DNA of 64,000 bases. Origin: CAYTZN01 sp964442495. Its GTDB lineage: Bacteria; Pseudomonadota; Gammaproteobacteria; Legionellales; Legionellaceae. The notes below the pieces were generated by a model. The model was not told where the DNA came from, did no database searches, and saw only the letters and a program-made list of their open reading frames with translations. Position 1 is the stretch's first letter. The number at the start of each line of letters is the position of its first letter. This document shows, piece after piece, positions 18,303 to 27,059 of the stretch. The stretch is taken from assembly GCA_964442495.1 (NCBI GenBank), contig CAYTZN010000005.1:62001-126000 (forward strand), written 5' to 3'. A program made the position numbers and the translations under genes.

Positions 18303-18488
18303 TTACTCTTGAGCAGCAGGCGCTGCTTCATCAGTTTTTACTTCTTTTTCAGCATCAGCAGGTTTTTCTGAAGAAGGAACAACAACCGTTTCAGTTTTAA
18401 CTTCTGGCTGTTTAGGTGCATCTTGACCACAACCTGTCATGATTACAGTCATACATCCAACCACCATCAGTGCCAATAAACGTTTCAT
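18303..18488 (-). CDS. Small lipoprotein
   Basis: 61 residues: basic start MKRLL, hydrophobic stretch, then lipobox MTGC with Cys20 as the lipidation site. The mature part is only about 40 residues, rich in Glu, Lys, Pro and Ala, low in complexity and probably disordered. The function is not evident. The start follows a CTAGGGAGAAAAGT ribosome site. Confidence 0.7.
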   Translation of the reverse strand: MKRLLALMVVGCMTVIMTGCGQDAPKQPEVKTETVVVPSSEKPADAEKEVKTDEAAPAAQE

Positions 18489-18688
18489 ACTTTTCTCCCT
18501 AGGTTTATATTAATAAATCAATGCCCTAACAAGTCTAACAAAAATTTTGACGAAGTGAACGACTTAACGCTCATAATTTCAATTATCTACAAAATAGATC
18601 CCCCATTTAAGGCTTAAGGCAATCTGCTTTACAGACTTGTAGTTGAACATTTGCTAAAATCAGCACAAATTTATCATACCCTAACATC

Positions 18689-21235
18689 ATGCCCATAAAC
18701 CATACCCCCATGATGCAACAATATCTACGCATCAAAAATGACCATAAAGACATGCTACTACTTTATCGCATGGGGGATTTTTATGAGCTCTTTTTTGATG
18801 ATGCAAAGCGTGCAGCAGAGTTATTAGATTTAACCCTAACCCACCGTGGCCAATCGGCAGGCTCTCCTATTCCTATGGCAGGCGTTCCATATCATGCCGT
18901 TGAAAATTATTTAGCACGACTATTAAAAAAAGGCGAATCTGTTGCTATCTGTGAACAGGTAGGAGACCCCGCAACAAGCAAAGGGCCCGTAGAGCGTCAA
19001 GTCACTCGCATTATTACACCAGGTACAGTGACTGATGAAGCCCTTCTTGAAGCCAAACGAGATAATATTTTATTGGCTATTTACCCTCACCGTCATCAGT
19101 TTGGCTTAGCCTGGGTTGATTTAAGCGGAGGGCGATTTCATTTGCTAGAGGTTAAAGATGAAGAAGAACTCCAGGCTGAAATGACCCGCCTGCAACCCGC
19201 AGAAGTGTTAATTCCCGACACGTATAGTTTAAGTCACCTAAAAACCCCTGGCGTCGTTAAAATTCGGCCATCATGGGACTTTGACCCCCAAAAGGCCCGA
19301 ACTTTACTCTGTGAACAATTTAAAATTAAAGCACTAAACTTGCTTGGCGATATTGAAAAAGGCAATGCTTATCCCGCGGCTGGATGTTTATTAGCATACC
19401 TTCAAATTACTCAGCGACAAACGCTTCCTCATTTAACCACGCTGACCCTCGAGCAGCACCAAGACTATTTACAACTTGATGCCGCCACTCAACGCCACCT
19501 TGAGTTATTTGAAAATAATCAAGGCGAACGTGACAATAGTTTATTGTCCATTATTGATAAAACGGCCAGCGCCATGGGTAGCCGGTTACTAAAACGCTGG
19601 TTAAGCAGGCCCCTTCGAGACCACTTAAGCATCCAGTCTCGTCAACAGGCCATTGCTGAATTTATAAAAAACCAGCAAGCATCGCCGTTGCACGCTCTAC
19701 TGAAACAAAGCTGTGATGTGCAACGTATTCTCACCCGCATCGCTTTAAAATCAGCGCGTCCTCGAGACTTAGTGCAATTACGCCAAACATTGTCTCTTCT
19801 TCCCGAACTTCACGAAATGCTTATCAATAATAAAGCGACCTTGTCTCAAGCATTAACAATGCACTTAAAGCCTTGTCCAATTTTGCATGAACTTCTTAAC
19901 GCAGCAATTGTCGAAAATCCCCCCATGTTGGTACGTGATGGTGGTGTTATTGCGTTAGGCTTTGATGACGAATTAGATGAACTTAGAGGGCTTCGTCATA
20001 ATGCGACTGAGAAATTATTGGAGCTTGAACAGGATGAAAAACAACGCACCGGTCTATCCACATTAAAATTTGGTTTTAATCGCGTACAAGGATACTACAT
20101 TGAACTGTCCCGCGCGCAATCAGAAAAAGCCCCGCTTCATTACCAGCGAAAGCAAACCTTAAAGAATGTAGAGCGTTATATCACGCCTGAATTAAAAGCC
20201 TTTGAAGAAAAGGTATTGTCTGCCGAATTTAAAGCATTATCGCGTGAAAAATGGCTCTATGAAAATATTCTGGATGAAGTACACCAGTCCATGACCGAAT
20301 TAACCCATATTGCTGAGTCACTTAGTCTACTTGATGTGTTAATCACGCTTGCTGAGCGTGCCCAAACACTAAATTGGCACTGCCCAACCTTAGTGGAAAC
20401 TCCAGGCATTGACATTCAAAATGGCCGACACCCTGTCATTGAGCAAATCTTGCAAGAAGAGTTCATTGCCAACCCACTTCACTTAACGCCGACCCAACAA
20501 ATGTTGTTGATAACAGGTCCAAACATGGGGGGAAAATCCACCTACATGCGACAAAATGCATTGATCGTGTTGCTAGCGCATATAGGAAGTTTTGTGCCAG
20601 CAGAACGCGTCTGCCTTGGGCCTATTGATAAAATATTTACCCGCATAGGCGCAAGCGACGACCTAGCTGGTGGGCGCTCTACGTTTATGGTAGAAATGAC
20701 AGAAACCGCTTATATTTTGAAGCAAGCGACTGCTCAAAGCCTGGTATTAATTGATGAAATTGGTAGGGGCACGAGCACCTATGATGGGATGGCATTAGCA
20801 CATGCTTGCTGCGCATACCTTGCCAGTACCGTAAAAGCCTATACTTTATTTTCCACGCACTATTTTGAATTGACCACGCTCCCGGATACCTTTTCTTCCA
20901 TCCGAAATGTCCATTTAAAAGCCGTTCTTGCTAATCAAAGCATTGTGTTTTTATATAAAGTTGAAAATGGCCCCGCAAACCGCAGTTACGGATTAGAGGT
21001 TGCAGCGCTCGCTGGTATTCCACAGGATGTATTAAACCTTGCGCACCAACATTTACAACGTGTACAGATCCCCTTATCGACGCCAGAGCGTTCAATAACA
21101 CCAAAAGCCTCTAATATAAATTCAGCCCTCTCCCGCGAGTTTGCTAAAGTAAACCCTGACCACTTGTCTGCTCGAGATGCTCTTGAACTAATTTATAGTC
21201 TAAAAGCCCTGGAGCTCATGAACAATATTGAATAA
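18689..21235 (+). CDS. mutS: DNA mismatch repair protein MutS
   Basis: Mismatch-recognition ATPase, 848 residues. The mismatch-binding Phe-X-Glu occurs in MGDFYELFFDDA (about 29-40). The C-terminal ATPase has Walker A TGPNMGGKST, the DDLAGGRSTFMVEM signature and Walker B LIDEIGRGTSTYDG, then FSTHYFELT. Length and domain order (connector, levers, clamp, ATPase, C-terminal helices) match E. coli MutS. It is convergent with radA. Confidence 0.97.
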   Translation: MPINHTPMMQQYLRIKNDHKDMLLLYRMGDFYELFFDDAKRAAELLDLTLTHRGQSAGSPIPMAGVPYHAVENYLARLLKKGESVAICEQVGDPATSKGPVERQVTRIITPGTVTDEALLEAKRDNILLAIYPHRHQFGLAWVDLSGGRFHLLEVKDEEELQAEMTRLQPAEVLIPDTYSLSHLKTPGVVKIRPSWDFDPQKARTLLCEQFKIKALNLLGDIEKGNAYPAAGCLLAYLQITQRQTLPHLTTLTLEQHQDYLQLDAATQRHLELFENNQGERDNSLLSIIDKTASAMGSRLLKRWLSRPLRDHLSIQSRQQAIAEFIKNQQASPLHALLKQSCDVQRILTRIALKSARPRDLVQLRQTLSLLPELHEMLINNKATLSQALTMHLKPCPILHELLNAAIVENPPMLVRDGGVIALGFDDELDELRGLRHNATEKLLELEQDEKQRTGLSTLKFGFNRVQGYYIELSRAQSEKAPLHYQRKQTLKNVERYITPELKAFEEKVLSAEFKALSREKWLYENILDEVHQSMTELTHIAESLSLLDVLITLAERAQTLNWHCPTLVETPGIDIQNGRHPVIEQILQEEFIANPLHLTPTQQMLLITGPNMGGKSTYMRQNALIVLLAHIGSFVPAERVCLGPIDKIFTRIGASDDLAGGRSTFMVEMTETAYILKQATAQSLVLIDEIGRGTSTYDGMALAHACCAYLASTVKAYTLFSTHYFELTTLPDTFSSIRNVHLKAVLANQSIVFLYKVENGPANRSYGLEVAALAGIPQDVLNLAHQHLQRVQIPLSTPERSITPKASNINSALSREFAKVNPDHLSARDALELIYSLKALELMNNIE

Positions 21236-21310
21236 AGTGGGCAAATCTCCCAAAAAACCCATAAACCAAATCTCGCTTGCATTTGATCAGTTTTTTACTG
21301 ATAGATTGTC

Positions 21311-22663
21311 TTAATTGATTAAAGCCAACATTTCTTGCAAATGCTTTACAGCATGAACCTCAATCTCTAGCTCCTGTTTAGGGGCATTTGCGTAGGGAAT
21401 AATAGCTCGCTTAAAACCATGCTTTACGGCTTCTTTTAAGCGCTCCTGCCCACTTTGAACGGGCCTGATTTCGCCTGCAAGGCCTATTTCACCAAAAATA
21501 ATCGTGTCACTTGCAAATATTCGGTTACGCAAACTTGAAACCACTGCAGCAAGTAAGGCTAAATCACTCCCGGTTTCTGTTACTTTTACCCCCCCCACGA
21601 CATTAATAAACACATCTTGATCAAACGTTGCAATTCCGCCATGACGATGCAATACAGCCAATAAAATAGCGAGCCGATTGTGTTCAAGCCCTGCAGTCAC
21701 TCTTTTTGCTTGTGGGCCTGCCGCCTCATCAACCAAAGCCTGCACTTCTACCAACATGGAGCGCGTCCCCTCCCATGTCACCATCACAGCACTACCAGGA
21801 GTGGGCTCTGGTTGACGTGATAAAAAAATAGCTGACGGATTTGCCACCTCTTTCAAGCCCCTGTCCGTCATTGCAAAAATGCCCAACTCGTTTACGGCAC
21901 CAAAACGATTTTTTATAGCTCTGATCACACGAAAACGGCTATCGCTTTGCCCTTCAAAATACAAAACACAATCCACCATGTGCTCCAACACTCGAGGCCC
22001 TGCCAATGCGCCCTCTTTCGTAACATGCCCCACAAGAAACACGGCCGTTTGTGTCATTTTAGCAAAACGAACCAATTGTGCGGCAGACTCTCGCACCTGA
22101 CTAACACCACCTGGTGCTGAATGGATGGTTTCTGTAAAAATGGTTTGAACAGAGTCAATAACAATGATCCGTGGTTGTTCTTTTTCTGCATGACAAATAA
22201 TAGCCTCGACCTGTGTCTCAGCTAAAAGACGCAATCCCGCAAGAGGTAATTGTAACCGCTTAGCGCGCATAGCAACCTGTTGTAACGACTCTTCTCCCGT
22301 CACATACAATACTTTTTGCTGTAAAGATAAATTAGCCAACGTTTGTAACAATAACGTCGATTTACCAATACCCGGGTCTCCGCCGATCAACACCACTGAA
22401 CCATCCACCAACCCGCCACCTAATACGCGATTTAACTCAGTTAATCCTGAGTCCATTCGCACTTCACAATCAATAACAACATCCTCAACAAACGTGACTT
22501 CAGAGCGTTGATTAGCATAATTGCCTGTTCGTGCATGTTTACTGGGGGCAACAACGCTCTCTTCGCTGATAGCATTCCAAACACCACATTGAGTGCATTG
22601 ACCAGCCCACTGTGAAAAAACAGCAGCACACTGATTGCATATAAACCGCGTTTTTATCTTCAT
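21311..22663 (-). CDS. radA: DNA repair protein RadA (Sms)
   Basis: RecA-like branch-migration helicase of 450 residues. The N-terminal zinc finger has two CxxC pairs (CNQCAAVFSQW... and CTQCGVW). Walker A is GDPGIGKSTLL, and the RadA-specific KNRFGAVNELGIF motif is present. The C-terminal Lon-protease-like domain has lost peptidase function in the family. The start is an ATG at 22663, with family-typical KTRFICNQC. Confidence 0.97.
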   Translation of the reverse strand: MKIKTRFICNQCAAVFSQWAGQCTQCGVWNAISEESVVAPSKHARTGNYANQRSEVTFVEDVVIDCEVRMDSGLTELNRVLGGGLVDGSVVLIGGDPGIGKSTLLLQTLANLSLQQKVLYVTGEESLQQVAMRAKRLQLPLAGLRLLAETQVEAIICHAEKEQPRIIVIDSVQTIFTETIHSAPGGVSQVRESAAQLVRFAKMTQTAVFLVGHVTKEGALAGPRVLEHMVDCVLYFEGQSDSRFRVIRAIKNRFGAVNELGIFAMTDRGLKEVANPSAIFLSRQPEPTPGSAVMVTWEGTRSMLVEVQALVDEAAGPQAKRVTAGLEHNRLAILLAVLHRHGGIATFDQDVFINVVGGVKVTETGSDLALLAAVVSSLRNRIFASDTIIFGEIGLAGEIRPVQSGQERLKEAVKHGFKRAIIPYANAPKQELEIEVHAVKHLQEMLALIN

Positions 22664-22757
22664 ACATTTCTTTCCATTCGTTGAGCATGGCCTTGTCTAA
22701 AGACCTCAATCCCCATAAACTCCTTCCTAACGAATATCACAGAGCACACACATTAAG

Positions 22758-23801
22758 ATGAGTGAACAAATTTTTGAATGGGCTATCGTTGGAGCAGGGC
22801 CCGCAGGCATTGCTGCGGTGGGCAAGTTGATTGATGCAGGTGTAAAACCAACAAGTATCCTCTGGATAGATGAAGAATTCAATGTTGGTGATTTGGGTCG
22901 ATTTTGGCAAAATGTGTCCAGCAACACGACGGTAAAGCTATTCACGCGCTTTATGGAGGCAGCCGCTTCTTTTTCTTACAAGGATGCTCCTGATTTTCCA
23001 CTCAATCACATGACACCAGAAAAAACATGCGCCTTGAGTGCTATTGTAGAGCCTTTACAATGGGTATCTAACCACCTGTGCAAAAAAGTCCACATTGAAA
23101 AAACACGCATTCAGCGTATGGCACTTACAAAAGGCTTTTGGTCATTAGACAGCAAGACAGCCTCATACCATTCAAAAAAAGTTATTCTTGCCACAGGAGC
23201 CATTCCTATATCGCTAGATTATCCAACAATACCCACCATTGATTTTGAGACGGCTATCGACAAACATCAACTGGCCAAAGCAATAAAACCTCAAGAGACC
23301 TATGCTGTATTTGGCTCCTCACATTCAGCAATAATGATCATTAAACATTTAGTAGAGCTTAAGGTTAAGAAAATCATTAACATCTATCGTTCCCCATGCC
23401 GCTATGCCGTGGACATGGGCGATTGGATTTTATTTGATAATACGGGATTAAAAGGAAACACAGCCATATGGGCCAAAGAACACATTGATGGCACACTTCC
23501 GGATAACCTTATTCGCCACGTGTGCAATGAAGAACAAGCAAAAGATTTTTTATCCCAATGTGATAAAGCCATTTATGCAGTAGGATTTACACCTCGCGAT
23601 ACAATAAAGATTGAGGGCTACGACCACAAACATTATAATCCCCACGTTGGCATTATAGGGCCAGGTTTATTTGGTTTAGGGATTGGTTTCCCTGAAATAA
23701 AGGCCGACCCTTTTGGAAATATAGAGGCACGGGTTGGTTTATGGAAATTCATGGTCTATCTCAACACTGTTTTACCCCTATGGTTTAAATACCATACTTA
23801 G
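22758..23801 (+). CDS. FAD/NAD(P)-binding oxidoreductase
   Basis: 347 residues with an N-terminal FAD Rossmann motif AIVGAGPAGIAAV (9-21) and a second dinucleotide-binding stretch AVFGSSHSAIMIIKHL near 190, plus a late ATGA-type segment YAVGFTPR. The order resembles pyridine nucleotide-disulfide and monooxygenase-type flavoproteins, but no CxxxxC redox disulfide is visible, so it is not a classic disulfide reductase. The substrate is unknown. It ends 9 bases before xseB and may share its transcript. Confidence 0.7.
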   Translation: MSEQIFEWAIVGAGPAGIAAVGKLIDAGVKPTSILWIDEEFNVGDLGRFWQNVSSNTTVKLFTRFMEAAASFSYKDAPDFPLNHMTPEKTCALSAIVEPLQWVSNHLCKKVHIEKTRIQRMALTKGFWSLDSKTASYHSKKVILATGAIPISLDYPTIPTIDFETAIDKHQLAKAIKPQETYAVFGSSHSAIMIIKHLVELKVKKIINIYRSPCRYAVDMGDWILFDNTGLKGNTAIWAKEHIDGTLPDNLIRHVCNEEQAKDFLSQCDKAIYAVGFTPRDTIKIEGYDHKHYNPHVGIIGPGLFGLGIGFPEIKADPFGNIEARVGLWKFMVYLNTVLPLWFKYHT

Positions 23802-23810
23802 GAGGCACGA

Positions 23811-24035
23811 ATGACAAAACCAATTCAATTTGAGGGCTCAATTGCTGAGCTACAAGACATTGTCACGCAATTAGAGAAAGGCGAGCTTACTCTAGAGGAC
23901 TCGCTCAAACAGTTTGAAAAAGGCATTCATTTAGCCCGCAAATGCCAAGATATTTTAAACCAAGCAGAACAAAAAATTGAAATCCTTACGGCCACCAACA
24001 CACCAATGAATGATGAGAATATCCCCAATGAATAA
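23811..24035 (+). CDS. xseB: Exodeoxyribonuclease VII small subunit
   Basis: 74-residue XseB that complexes with XseA to degrade single-stranded DNA. Its core is FEGSIAELQDIVTQLEKGELTLEDSLKQFEKGIHLARKCQ, a two-helix coiled coil as in the family. The ATG follows a strong AGGAGGC-like site (TTAGGAGGCACGA). Its last 8 bases overlap the ispA start. Confidence 0.95.
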   Translation: MTKPIQFEGSIAELQDIVTQLEKGELTLEDSLKQFEKGIHLARKCQDILNQAEQKIEILTATNTPMNDENIPNE

Positions 24036-24912
24036 ATCTGTTTCGGACTATATCTCGCATCACGAAAAAGTACTGCATAATTTACTCAACAGCACAGACA
24101 TTCCCGCACCGCGTTTACGAGAGGCCATTGCCTATACACTCTTTCCTGGTGGAAAACGATTGCGACCAACATTGGTTTATTTGTGTGGCCACATGCTTCA
24201 TGTTCATCAAAATACCCTGGATATTATTGCCGCAGCCATAGAGTTAACTCATTGTTACTCGCTGGTTCACGATGATTTGCCAGCCATGGACAATGATGAT
24301 TTGCGCCGAGGAAAACCAAGCTGTCATCGCGCCTTTGATGAAGCAACTGCCATTTTAGTAGGCGATAGCATGCAGGCGTTAGCCATTGATATTTTGTTAA
24401 GCCACCTACCTCAATCGCTTAACATGTCAGAAGTGGTTTCGGTGACCCAGGAGTTGGTGAAAGCAAGCGGTCTATCAGGCATGGTGAGCGGCCAGAGCCT
24501 TGATCTATCAGAGTTAAGTAACCCAGCCATCAGTGAAGCACAACTCCGAAATATTCATCTTCTAAAAACGGGAAAATTGATTTCAGCCTGCGTTCGCATG
24601 GTACTAGCCGCCGCACAACCCTCACCTGAGTGCAGTCATGCCCTGGAGCAATTTTCCCTGCACTTAGGTCTTGTTTTTCAAATGCAAGATGATTATTTAG
24701 ATAAATACGATAAAAAGGAACAGCTGGGCAAAGGCCGTCGTTCTGATACAGAAAATCAAAAAACGACATTTGCCAGCCTTTACAGCCAAAATGAACTTTT
24801 AACCTTAATCAGCCAACATTTTCACTATGCCCAAAAAGAACTAACTTTATTTGGAGAGCGGGCTGCAAACTTGCAACATTTTTTACAACACCTACATCAA
24901 CGCACCGAATAA
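24028..24912 (+). CDS. ispA: Farnesyl diphosphate synthase
   Basis: Short-chain prenyltransferase making C15 diphosphate, 294 residues. It has GGKRLRP, the first aspartate motif LVHDDLPAMDNDDLRRG (the extra residues between the two aspartates are diagnostic of the bacterial FPP class) and the second motif QMQDDYLDKYD. The ATG at 24028 overlaps the xseB stop by 8 bases; an upstream in-frame ATG at 24010 is also possible. In many relatives dxs follows ispA; here an unrelated gene on the other strand overlaps its last 16 bases. Confidence 0.95.
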   Translation: MNKSVSDYISHHEKVLHNLLNSTDIPAPRLREAIAYTLFPGGKRLRPTLVYLCGHMLHVHQNTLDIIAAAIELTHCYSLVHDDLPAMDNDDLRRGKPSCHRAFDEATAILVGDSMQALAIDILLSHLPQSLNMSEVVSVTQELVKASGLSGMVSGQSLDLSELSNPAISEAQLRNIHLLKTGKLISACVRMVLAAAQPSPECSHALEQFSLHLGLVFQMQDDYLDKYDKKEQLGKGRRSDTENQKTTFASLYSQNELLTLISQHFHYAQKELTLFGERAANLQHFLQHLHQRTE

Positions 24913-26693
24913 CGATACTGTAAGTTTACTTTTTCAGCATCAGTTGCAGAAAAAGAATGGCTCTTTTTCCTGTGAGGATGAAACAAACTTAGACTTAACA
25001 GTGCTCTTGTGCAAAGACTTTTTTTATGAACATCGTCATCGGATAGAGAGATAGTCTCTATCGCGTCTTCAGGAAACAATCTTTGGAGCTCTTTTACTCT
25101 GTTTAAAATGCCAAAACCATTTTCTTGAACTTTAGTGTAATCTCTTGATGAAGATGATGAAGATGCAGCATGATTCTCCAAAAGTTTTGTTAACTGCCCC
25201 TCAATATAATTCAAAGCGCCCCCTCCCTCATGACACAAAAGCCTGCCATGAGATTTGTAAAAAATACGTGGCGGTTGACTCAGCAATGCAGACTCTAATA
25301 TTTGCAATTGCCGGTTCATGCCATCACTTGGTTTATGCAACGCAAATATACCTAGGCTTACATCAACTGAATCAAGGCCATCAAACACCGCTTGCACTGA
25401 AGATTGTGCTAAAAAGAATTCATTGGCACTTGAGCTCATTTTTTCTAACGTGGTTGATGGGTGTAAAGGGTGAAAATATCGGTAAATCACACGTCCTCTG
25501 ACCACGTTTTCTTTAGCTATCTTAATAGCTTGACTTGTTTCAGAGAGCTCTGCATGAGCTGCTCCTAAAGCAAGGTGCGTGGTCATTTCCATCCGCATGG
25601 GCGATAAAGGCACCTTTCTTTTCCCATCATTAAGCTTAATACGGTTTGTATAATGAGTAATAGATAAGGCATTAGGGTGCTTAATAAGCTTATGCATAAT
25701 AGACAAATGCGGCTTAACAAACGGATGAAGGCTAAGGTCTGATTGCGCAAAAATGCATGCTAATGTAATAAAAGGCAGGTAAAGATCAGCATTTGCATTA
25801 GACGACAACCCTGGTAGCTTGCTGTTTGCTTTTGCAAACACGGCCATCAAAAAATTTATTCGTCTCTCTAATACTTCTTGAGTAGGAGCATTTTGTAACG
25901 AAAGCATAAACCATAAGCTCATGGTGTTCTGAAGAAAAGCCACTTTTGAGTACCTATGTTTAGCGGCACCATCAGGTACCTCCATGCCTAAGGTATCAAG
26001 CTCTGAGCTGTCTTGAAATTGCGCATTCCGATAGACTTCAACCATTATCTCGAGAAAATCATGGACATTTTGTTTTGTTGGCACTTGAGAAACCAAAGAA
26101 AAATCGATAGAAACCTGTGAGGCTCTGTTTCTCAATAGAGCATTGCTCTTGTTTCCTCGAAGATAAAAAGGGGACGATGCTTCATCAAGTGGTTTAAATG
26201 TAACTATATTTTGCTGAAGATAAACTGCATTTAATCTATTTGCTGTTGCTAGTTCTTTAAATGCTGTAACGTCAACCCCACAAGCCATTAGTGCGCTATC
26301 CAATACAAAAGGGGCTCCATCAATAACAATAGGACGTGTATCTAACAAATAACGCCCCATTTTATCAAATGACAAGACAGCCTCTATCATTTGTTTAGCG
26401 ACAGCAGGGTTTGTTTTTGCAAGTTCTGAAAAAAGAGCGATTGTGTGATAAAAACCCAAGTCTGGTTGGCTGTCAAAAGCATTTATTTTATCGAGTACAT
26501 CTTGGTAAGCTGGGCTTGAGGGGTCAAGCTTGTCTAAGTCTTTTTTTAAGGTGTTTTGTGCTGAAATTTGAGCTTTTCGATACTTATTTTGTTCGTAAAC
26601 AAGGAGTCCTACCGCATAAGCATTCAAATGTATAGTTACGCCTTCCATTTTCAACGCCGCTTGCAATACGTCTAAGGTTGTCTTAGCTGGCAT
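24897..26693 (-). CDS. Large protein of unknown function (effector candidate)
   Basis: 598 residues with no domain I recognise. It begins MPAKTTLDVLQAALKMEGV after a GGGGG-containing ribosome site, is mostly helical in pattern and has no membrane helix or signal peptide. A serine run (SSSSSS) near residue 515 is encoded by an imperfect TCATCT-type trinucleotide tract. The C-terminus is basic and serine-rich (HPHRKKSHSF). It is convergent with ispA, overlapping it by 16 bases, and sits next to another unique large protein. The size, solitary position and lack of bacterial domains suggest a species-specific effector, but this is inference. Confidence 0.65.
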   Translation of the reverse strand: MPAKTTLDVLQAALKMEGVTIHLNAYAVGLLVYEQNKYRKAQISAQNTLKKDLDKLDPSSPAYQDVLDKINAFDSQPDLGFYHTIALFSELAKTNPAVAKQMIEAVLSFDKMGRYLLDTRPIVIDGAPFVLDSALMACGVDVTAFKELATANRLNAVYLQQNIVTFKPLDEASSPFYLRGNKSNALLRNRASQVSIDFSLVSQVPTKQNVHDFLEIMVEVYRNAQFQDSSELDTLGMEVPDGAAKHRYSKVAFLQNTMSLWFMLSLQNAPTQEVLERRINFLMAVFAKANSKLPGLSSNANADLYLPFITLACIFAQSDLSLHPFVKPHLSIMHKLIKHPNALSITHYTNRIKLNDGKRKVPLSPMRMEMTTHLALGAAHAELSETSQAIKIAKENVVRGRVIYRYFHPLHPSTTLEKMSSSANEFFLAQSSVQAVFDGLDSVDVSLGIFALHKPSDGMNRQLQILESALLSQPPRIFYKSHGRLLCHEGGGALNYIEGQLTKLLENHAASSSSSSRDYTKVQENGFGILNRVKELQRLFPEDAIETISLSDDDVHKKSLCTRALLSLSLFHPHRKKSHSFSATDAEKVNLQYRYSVR

Positions 26694-26990
26694 ATTTACC
26701 CCCTTTTTTTTATTTTTGTTTATCTTAAATCCGATGATTGCTAGGTTTATCTCCTTTTTTAACGCTCAAATTCACCCGTTACTATCTTAAAACACAGGAT
26801 TTTTCATCCTATCATGGGCAAAAATTAAATTCAAACTGCCCAAAATTTACTGCGTTATATACTATAATTTATCTTCTCATGCTTTCAGACGCAAAATAGT
26901 TATCTTGCAAGCTCTCAAGCCGCAAAACTTTAAAGCAGCGGACTCTATTTCCAAAAACAGATAATAGTCACCTCCGGATCAACGTGCTAT

Positions 26991-27024
26991 CTTAATGTTC
27001 CGTTAAGCTTGGTAAATGTAAAAT
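26991..27024 (+). promoter_or_regulatory. PmrA-like box and -10 of the IQ-motif gene
   Basis: CTTAATGTT (26991-26999), 2 bases, then GTTAAGCTT (27002-27010): two direct copies of the cTTAATATT half-site 11 bases apart, with one and three mismatches. A TAAAAT hexamer follows at 27019-27024, giving a start near 27031 and a leader of about 30 bases to the ATG at 27060. PmrA activates many Dot/Icm effector genes through this tandem site, replacing a good -35; none is seen here. Confidence 0.45.
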
Positions 27025-27059
27025 ATTTGCACTTTAGACAATCATGTAAACTATTAATC

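Noticed and set aside
25140..25170. Trinucleotide tract as a phase-variation switch
   Set aside because: The tract is in the reading frame and changes only the serine number, so it cannot turn the gene off.
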